A stretch of 64,000 nucleotides of DNA, taken from assembly GCA_964555285.1 (NCBI GenBank), contig CAZKRM010000007.1:57883-121882 (forward strand), in the 5' to 3' direction. The notes under the pieces are model-generated. The model did not search any database and had not been told where the DNA came from. It worked only from the letters and a program-made list of their open reading frames with translations. A program made the position numbers and the translations under genes. This stretch comes from JBBIQV01 sp964555285. GTDB taxonomy: Bacteria > Nitrospirota > Nitrospiria > Nitrospirales > Nitrospiraceae. Shown here piece after piece: positions 58,502 through 64,000 of this stretch. Numbering within the stretch: the stretch's first letter is position 1; every line of letters starts with the position of its first letter.

Positions 58502-58582
58502 GAGCTGGTGAAGGCCTGGGTAATTTAGGACCGGCCTCCGAAATGACCCTCCCCTCTCCAAAGAGGGACCCTTCACCAGCTC
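58502..58582. repeat. 12-base inverted repeat in the oxidase leader
   Basis: GAGCTGGTGAAG (58502-58513) and its exact reverse complement (58571-58582) start at the predicted transcript 5-prime end and enclose a second short palindrome (CCCCTCTCC/AGAGGG). The mRNA would begin in a stem of about 80 bases. Confidence 0.75.
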
Positions 58583-58612
58583 TTTCCATCAGGCCGGAGC
58601 AAGCCAGGGAGC

Positions 58613-58688
58613 CATCAGCGGTCAGTAGTCAGTTTCCATGGACAATCAAGGATGGCTGGCGGCAGATCGCTGAGAGCTGATAGCGGGA
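58613..58688. repeat. Two-armed heptamer array, GCTGA family, in the oxidase leader
   Basis: The left arm has CATCAGC, GGTCAGT and AGTCAGT (58613-58633); the right arm has GGCAGAT, CGCTGAG, AGCTGAT and neighbours (58654-58688). Complementary arms, 7-base phase. Confidence 0.78.
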
Positions 58689-58749
58689 ATTCACAATCAT
58701 CAACCATCCGCCGGGTAAGGCGGACAACAACAAAGGAGGAGGCCGTTAT

Positions 58750-61700
58750 ATGAGGTCTTTCTTATTTCAATCTAAACGCAGGCGGCGTCGTGTGCAGACG
58801 ATGTTGACCCTGCAAGCTGCAGCATTGGCGACAAGTTTGGTCGCTTCGCCGTGGCTCTTTGCAGCGGGGCCGGGTGAAGAGTCCCATCAGGGACATGCTT
58901 CGCCGGTCGCCATGCCGGGCTGGACACAGCAACTGAAAGGTCAGACGGTGGTGGAAAACGCCATCGAAGGTCGTGCCGGCAATGCAGAGAAGATGGAAAT
59001 GCAACACCATCGTCTCATGCAGAAGCTCGAACAGCAGGCGCAGCAGGACGCCAAGGCTCAAGCGACGTCCGGCGCCTTCAACAACATGTCCTCGATGCAT
59101 CAGTACATGGGGCAGGACGGCAGCAGCTTCCTGCTCATGACGGATGCGTCCAAAGGCGAGCCGGTGATGACGTCCGGCGGCAAGTGCCCGGCCGGCGTGC
59201 CGAGCAAGCAGTACGACGTCTCGATGATCAACGTCGAGATCACCTTGAACCGGTGGTTGGATTTCTACCCCGGCTACATGTACGTGCTGACGCAGGACCT
59301 CGACAAGGTCCGGACCGAGGAAGCCAAGAACAAGGCGGCCCGTGAGAAGGAAGGGTTCGATCCAGGGGCGGTCACCACTGGCCTACAGGGTGACATAATT
59401 CAACCCTTGGTGCTCCGTGCCAACCAGGGCGATTGCGTGAAGATGACGCTGCGCAACCAGATGGAAGGCGAAGATGGCAGTCTATTCATCAGTGCCTCCA
59501 GTATGATCATCGGCGCGACGGGCAAGCCGGCTACGACCACGAACCCCGATTCCATCGTGGCGCCGGGCAAATCGCAGGAGTTCGAGTGGTACATCCATCC
59601 CCACATGCAGGAGGGGGTGCGGCAGTTCCACTCCTACAGCCATGACCGTGAATTGACGGTCTTAGGTCTCTTCGGCGCCTTCATCGTGGAGCCGAAGGGG
59701 TCGAAGTACCTCGATCCGCTCGGCACGGGGCCTGCGCCTGAGACCAAGAGCGGCTGGCAGGTCATGATCGATAACGGGTCCGGACCGGACTTCCGCGAGC
59801 ACGTGATTTTCTATCACGAGATCGGGGATGAAGCCTTCCGCCCGCTGAACAAGAAGGGCGACTTCTTGCCGCAACGCGATCCGCTCACCGACGCTTATCG
59901 TCCCGGCGGCCGCGCGTTGAACTATCGCAGCGAGCCGTTCGGCATCGATCAGATGCATTTGCAGCATGAATACTTCGGATTCGAAGATGAATCGCTGGCC
60001 TACAGTGCCTATACCTTCGGCGATGCGCCGACGACGATTCCGCGCGGCTATCTCGGCGATCCGACCAAATGGCGCATCGTGCACGGCGGATCGGAAGTCT
60101 TCCACTCGCACCATCCGCACAGTGGATCGATCCGTTGGCTTCGAAGCCCGCGGGCCGAGCAGCAGGAGTTCTGGGCCGCGGCGGCGGATGGACCGATCAA
60201 GTACCCGGTCGTCCGGACCAAGTCCGATCGTGTGGACGTTGAAGTCATCGGCCCCTCTGAAGCGCTCGACCTCGAGGCCGAGGGTGGAGCAGGGCAGTCC
60301 CAGCACCTGGCTGGTGAGTTCCTGTTCCACTGCCACGTGGCGCATCACTACGTCGCGGGCATGTGGGGCTATGGCCGCGTGTACAACACGCTTCAAGTTG
60401 GAGCGGGTCACACCGATACCATGCCGGACATGCGGGAATTGCCCGACCGGCAGGGCCGGATCAAGGTCGGCGTCTCGTCCGACAAGCTGATCGGCAGCAC
60501 GGTCGATTGGTTCGGCAAGAAGTTCAAGATCGTGGACAAGAGCCAGAAGACCAACTGGAAATCCGATCCGATCATCGTGAACGTCAAGGATTGGGTCGAG
60601 ATGTACTTGCCGGCCCAGGGCAAGCCGGGCCATGTGGATGACGAAAAAGGCCAGATCATGGCCTATGACGCCACCGTGTGGGACTGGAAGTGGGACAGCA
60701 ATGTCGCCAAGGGCGAGCGGGAAAGCACTGCCAAGTATCCGAAGTATACTGCGGCGGCCAAGTGGGATGACAGCACCAGGCCGGCAATCCTGTTCGATCC
60801 GACGACAGGCAAAATGGCATGGCCGCTCTTCAAGCCGCACTTCGGCAAGCGCGTGCCCTTCTCGGCGAACCATAGTGGGGCGCCCTGGCTGGAGCCCATC
60901 CACCAGGACGAGAACGGTGAGCGGACCTCCGAGCCGGCCAAGCCGGGCGAGCAGGGTCGCTGGAGTCTCTGCCCCGATAACGCGGGTCAGAAGTTCTACA
61001 ACATCAAATTCATCCGGACGCCCATTACCCTGGCCAAGAAGCAGGGGAAGGAGCCGGCGATCGTCGACAAGGACGGCCTGATCTACGTGCTGGCTGAGGA
61101 AGAGAAGCTGGTCCGGGCCAACGACGACTTGAAATATCCGCTCGTCATCCGCGCGAACGTGTATGACTGTGTGGATTCGATCCTTACGAGCGAGTGGGAC
61201 GACGACGATTACACGAACTTCCAGTCGTCCAAGATCAACATCCATCCCCACTTCTTCCAATTCGATACGGGGAACTCGGATGGCGTGATCTCGGGATTCG
61301 AGTACGAAATGTCGGTCCGGCCTTACACCATGCACGAAAAGAAGAACAAGCATGGGTTGCCGGTGCCGATGAATTCCAAGCTCGTCGAGCCGGTGAAGAA
61401 GGGAGCCAGCTCCATCACGATCAAGATGGCAGCCGGGGCGACTAAATACCATGCCAACACCGAGCTGCAGGTCGGGGCGGATTGCTTGGAGGCGGGCAGC
61501 GATCAGACGGCGTCGTGGAAGCGCGACAAGAGTTGCGCAGAAGTCGCACGGATCAAGGAGATCAAGGGCGACACGATCACGTTCGTCAAGCCGCTGAAAC
61601 ACAACCACCCGGCGGGCGACATCGTGACACCGGAGTTCGTGCGCTATCGGTGGTGGGTGGACGTGGATATGGGGACCGTATTCTGGCACGACCATGCGTT

Positions 61701-63690
61701 CGGCGCCACGACCTGGCCACATGGCGGGTTCGGCGTCACGTTAGTGGAGCCGTTCGGGTCAACCTATCACGATCCGAAGAACGGCAAACTGGTGTGGAGC
61801 GGTCCGATCGCCGACATCCATAACAGTGAACCAATCGGCTATGGAGTCAGCGGCAGCTTCCGTGAGTTGATGGTGTCGATCCACGACACGGTGCCCCATA
61901 CCGTCAACGTCATCCAGGCCGGGAATCCTCCGGGACAGCCGGTGGAAGTGGCGCTGGAGGCCGGGAAGACCGTGTCCTTCCAGATGCCGGAGAAGATCCT
62001 GAATACGCCGAACAAGTACATCAACGGCGGTACGCACACGACGGGGAGCGGCCTGAACTTCAGGGCGGAACCCTTCGCGCAGCGGCTTGCCAACAATCCG
62101 GATACGTCCAAGCTGTTCAGCAGCGCCATCCATGGTGACCCGGATACGCCACAGTTGCGCGCATACGTGGGCGACACGATGGTCTTCCGGCTGTTGCACC
62201 AGCTCATGAACGAATCACACGTCTGGACGTTGTCCGGCCATACGTTCCTCTCGGAACGGTTTGCGGGCGATGCCAATCGGAAATACTCGATTCACGTCGG
62301 GATCGCCGAGCGGTATGACCTCGTGACGAAGGCGGGCGGCTTCCAAGGCATGCCGGGTGACTACATCCACTTCAACGGCCGGAGCTCGCACTTCGCCGAA
62401 GGGGGATGGGGCCTCATCCGCGTGCTCGATAAGGAAACGGCGGATCTGCAACCACTCCCGAAGGGGACGAATCCCCTCGGGATTCCGCCGGTGCCCGGTT
62501 CCGTCTGTCCGTCCGACGCTCCGGTAAAGAGCTTCAACGTGGTGGCAATGGATCGCCCATTGAAGCTCAACGCGAAGGCGCCGGATGTGATCGAGGTGGA
62601 CTTCGAGCGGAAGATCGAAATGACCGTGCCGGAAGGCAAGATCTATGCGCTTGAAGAGGAAGCAACCACGGTGGCCGGCGGGGCGACGCCGCATCCGCTC
62701 ACGCTCCGTGTCAACCTCGGTGACTGCATCAAGGTGAATCTGAAGAACAAGATGAAGGCGAGCCGCGCGTCCTTCTTTGCGCCGGGTCTGGCCTTCGATC
62801 CGAGAGACAGTCAAGGGTTGAACGTCGGGAACAATCCCGGCGATCAGACCATTGGTCCAGGGGAAGGACGGACCTACACCTACTACGCGCATCCGTTGAA
62901 CAAGGAGACGACGTCGCTGGTGTGGGATGGTGGCAACATCGTGGTCAATCCACGCAACGGATTGTACGGTGCGGTCATCGTCGGAGCGCGGGGTTCGCAG
63001 TATCGGGACCCTGTGACCGGTGCGGACCTTTCTCAGAAGAACTCCTGGAGGGCTGACGTGATCGTGGATGCCAGCCTGCCGGAGAACGTGGGCAAGCGGA
63101 ACTACCGGGATGTCGCGCTCTTCTTCCAGGATGAGGACAACATCATCGGAACCGCGTTCATGCCCTATGTGCAGAACGTGGCTGGGTTGACGTCGGTCAA
63201 CTACCGTTCGGAACCGTATAAGTTCCGTGAGGAGCAAGGCTGCTCGCTCGGCAGGATCTTCCAGCCGTGCGTGGTGGACAAGCCGGAGGATCCGATCACG
63301 CCGTTGATCGAGGCGCACGCTGGTGATCCTGTCCGGATCCACGTGATCGGTGCCAACAGCGAGCAGAACGGGATGTTCGGGGTTGAGGGCCATGAGTGGC
63401 CGATTGAACCCTACATGCCGGGTGCCGACATGATCAGCGTGGTGGAGTACGCCGCGTCAGAGACCTTGGATGTGTTCCTCCGTGGCGGTGCGGGTGGCCC
63501 GTATCGTCAGGTTGGAGACTTCGTCTGGTCCAACGCGCGGCTGCCCTACACGCAGTCCGGACAGTGGGGCTACCTCCGTGTCCTGCCGGCCGGCGATCAG
63601 CGGATTCAGCCGCTGGGCGCCGCGAGCACGGGCGCGAAGCGGGCGGAGACACAGCCCGAGCCGAAGGCCATTCCGACCGCAATGAAGTAA
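58750..63690 (+). CDS. Giant multicopper oxidase with permuted copper motifs (MnxG-like)
   Basis: 1646 residues, exported (LQAAALATSLVASPWLFAA). Several cupredoxin units; the total length suggests about six. Copper motifs occur in unusual order: YIHPHMQEG (283-285) and FHSYSHD (294-298); VFHSHHPHSG (452-457), an H-x2-HxH set; HCHVAHHYVAGM (527-538), the type 1/type 3 signature; then INIHPHFF (832-834), FWHDHAFG (980-982) and HVWTLSGH (1157-1164). The HCH-M end comes before the HxH pair, as described, to my recollection, for MnxG/MofA-type putative Mn(II) oxidases. GGAGG precedes the ATG. The C-terminal two domains have few ligands. Substrate unknown; sigma-54 control and a secreted partner gene downstream suggest a regulated periplasmic or surface oxidase. 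Confidence 0.9.
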   Translation: MRSFLFQSKRRRRRVQTMLTLQAAALATSLVASPWLFAAGPGEESHQGHASPVAMPGWTQQLKGQTVVENAIEGRAGNAEKMEMQHHRLMQKLEQQAQQDAKAQATSGAFNNMSSMHQYMGQDGSSFLLMTDASKGEPVMTSGGKCPAGVPSKQYDVSMINVEITLNRWLDFYPGYMYVLTQDLDKVRTEEAKNKAAREKEGFDPGAVTTGLQGDIIQPLVLRANQGDCVKMTLRNQMEGEDGSLFISASSMIIGATGKPATTTNPDSIVAPGKSQEFEWYIHPHMQEGVRQFHSYSHDRELTVLGLFGAFIVEPKGSKYLDPLGTGPAPETKSGWQVMIDNGSGPDFREHVIFYHEIGDEAFRPLNKKGDFLPQRDPLTDAYRPGGRALNYRSEPFGIDQMHLQHEYFGFEDESLAYSAYTFGDAPTTIPRGYLGDPTKWRIVHGGSEVFHSHHPHSGSIRWLRSPRAEQQEFWAAAADGPIKYPVVRTKSDRVDVEVIGPSEALDLEAEGGAGQSQHLAGEFLFHCHVAHHYVAGMWGYGRVYNTLQVGAGHTDTMPDMRELPDRQGRIKVGVSSDKLIGSTVDWFGKKFKIVDKSQKTNWKSDPIIVNVKDWVEMYLPAQGKPGHVDDEKGQIMAYDATVWDWKWDSNVAKGERESTAKYPKYTAAAKWDDSTRPAILFDPTTGKMAWPLFKPHFGKRVPFSANHSGAPWLEPIHQDENGERTSEPAKPGEQGRWSLCPDNAGQKFYNIKFIRTPITLAKKQGKEPAIVDKDGLIYVLAEEEKLVRANDDLKYPLVIRANVYDCVDSILTSEWDDDDYTNFQSSKINIHPHFFQFDTGNSDGVISGFEYEMSVRPYTMHEKKNKHGLPVPMNSKLVEPVKKGASSITIKMAAGATKYHANTELQVGADCLEAGSDQTASWKRDKSCAEVARIKEIKGDTITFVKPLKHNHPAGDIVTPEFVRYRWWVDVDMGTVFWHDHAFGATTWPHGGFGVTLVEPFGSTYHDPKNGKLVWSGPIADIHNSEPIGYGVSGSFRELMVSIHDTVPHTVNVIQAGNPPGQPVEVALEAGKTVSFQMPEKILNTPNKYINGGTHTTGSGLNFRAEPFAQRLANNPDTSKLFSSAIHGDPDTPQLRAYVGDTMVFRLLHQLMNESHVWTLSGHTFLSERFAGDANRKYSIHVGIAERYDLVTKAGGFQGMPGDYIHFNGRSSHFAEGGWGLIRVLDKETADLQPLPKGTNPLGIPPVPGSVCPSDAPVKSFNVVAMDRPLKLNAKAPDVIEVDFERKIEMTVPEGKIYALEEEATTVAGGATPHPLTLRVNLGDCIKVNLKNKMKASRASFFAPGLAFDPRDSQGLNVGNNPGDQTIGPGEGRTYTYYAHPLNKETTSLVWDGGNIVVNPRNGLYGAVIVGARGSQYRDPVTGADLSQKNSWRADVIVDASLPENVGKRNYRDVALFFQDEDNIIGTAFMPYVQNVAGLTSVNYRSEPYKFREEQGCSLGRIFQPCVVDKPEDPITPLIEAHAGDPVRIHVIGANSEQNGMFGVEGHEWPIEPYMPGADMISVVEYAASETLDVFLRGGAGGPYRQVGDFVWSNARLPYTQSGQWGYLRVLPAGDQRIQPLGAASTGAKRAETQPEPKAIPTAMK

Positions 63691-63720
63691 GCGGGGCGGA
63701 GATGGTGTTATAAGACCTGG

Positions 63721-63762
63721 TGGGGGAGCTGCCTGTTTCATGCGGCTCCCCCATCTGTTTTT
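63721..63762 (+). terminator. Intrinsic terminator of the oxidase gene
   Basis: TGGGGGAGC (63721-63729) pairs with GCTCCCCCA (63745-63753), followed by TCTGTTTTT. It lies 30 bases after the stop codon. Confidence 0.85.
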
Positions 63763-63783
63763 GAAGGGCTGACAGGAATTGAC

Positions 63784-63837
63784 GATTGCTCCATTGCATC
63801 ATTGATTCAATGATCCGATGAAACAATGAATCAATCG
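63784..63837. repeat. Two-armed heptamer array, CATTGCA/AATCAAT family
   Basis: Seven units in 7-base phase: CCATTGC, ATCATTG and relatives on the left (63784-63811), then CGATGAA, ACAATGA and ATCAATC on the right. The whole is a near-perfect hairpin between the oxidase terminator and the next ribosome binding site. Confidence 0.82.
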
Positions 63838-63858
63838 TAGAAGGAGGCCGGAGTGACA

Positions 63859-64000
63859 ATGAACATGAGAGCTATCCTGACTGGCATAATGGTCCTGTGT
63901 CTCAACGGTCCTGCCTACGCATATGAAGAAATCACGGTTCCGGAGGGCGGAACCCTCACGGGCACTGTGAAGCTAGAGGGCAAGGTGCCCAAGCCGAAGG
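63859..64000 (+). CDS. Secreted beta-sandwich protein (partial, 5-prime end)
   Basis: First 47 codons only; cut by the window end. AAGGAGG lies at 63841-63847; ATG 63859 (or GTG 63853) starts MNMRAILTGIMVLCLNGPAYAYEE, a clear signal peptide. It is followed by ITVPEGGTLTGTVKLEGKVPKPK, a pattern typical of carboxypeptidase-regulatory/plastocyanin-like domains that occur beside electron-transfer proteins. Likely a partner of the multicopper oxidase; a copper-binding role is inferred only. Confidence 0.75.
   Translation, partial: MNMRAILTGIMVLCLNGPAYAYEEITVPEGGTLTGTVKLEGKVPKPK

Noticed and set aside
58462..58680. 72-codon frame in the oxidase leader
   Set aside because: It starts with TTG inside the sigma-54 promoter region and reads through palindromes and a repeat array; no ribosome binding site.

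Overview
The window is GC-rich bacterial chromosome, densely coded on both strands. It has no rRNA, tRNA, insertion sequence or CRISPR array that I can see. The gene content fits a diderm, aerobic, chemolithotroph-like bacterium, most likely a Nitrospira-type member of Nitrospirota: minor pseudopilin operon with PilY1, sigma-54 regulators, alginate-export-type porin, di-haem peroxidase, RND efflux and a giant multicopper oxidase. That placement is inferred from gene content and protein style, not from a marker gene.

Layout. 1-10.8 kb: type IV pilus locus (a pilus protein end, PilB, then a sigma-54 promoter and fimT-pilV-pilW-pilX-small secreted protein-pilY1-Ig-like lipoprotein). 10.9-14.3 kb: phoH-ybeY-ftsY and a double-receiver regulator. 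14.3-18.8 kb: M1-like peptidase, TolB-like propeller, PAP2 phosphatase. 18.8-21.8 kb (minus): a three-gene lipid/sugar transfer operon (GT2, LAB_N, ArnT-like). 21.9-24.3 kb (minus): a fluoride riboswitch driving a cation/proton antiporter, a universal stress protein and an amputated MFS half. 25-33 kb: methyltransferase, two TatA paralogues, a porin, a toxin-antitoxin pair, three Uma2 genes and two coiled-coil repeat proteins. 33.4-40.2 kb: RecQ-like helicase, ThrH, cysteine-cluster protein, PQQ sugar dehydrogenase-like protein, DUF218, HExxH protein, PSP1/RicT. 40.2-41.2 kb: a collapsed arsenic operon (intact arsC, remnants of acr3 and arsR, ArsR-type operator). 41.3-44.6 kb: a probable lysine-catabolism trio. 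44.7-50.8 kb: TolC-MFP-RND efflux operon. 50.9-52.5 kb: PerR-like regulator and cytochrome c peroxidase. 52.9-58.2 kb: two sigma-54 activators, a histidine kinase and a receiver protein. 58.2-63.7 kb: a sigma-54 promoter and the 1646-residue multicopper oxidase, followed by the start of a small secreted protein.

The most unusual signal is a set of more than twenty short repeat arrays scattered from 12 to 64 kb. Their sequences are mostly unrelated, yet nearly all keep a strict 7-base period, and many have two converging, roughly complementary arms. They sit at gene borders, read through start and stop codons, and in several genes (ybeY, TolB-like, ArnT-like, RND pump) lie in frame inside the coding sequence. 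One fills the variable hairpin of the fluoride riboswitch. They resemble in period the heptanucleotide STRR repeats described in cyanobacteria, but the two-armed architecture with changing unit sequence is not something I recognise as described.
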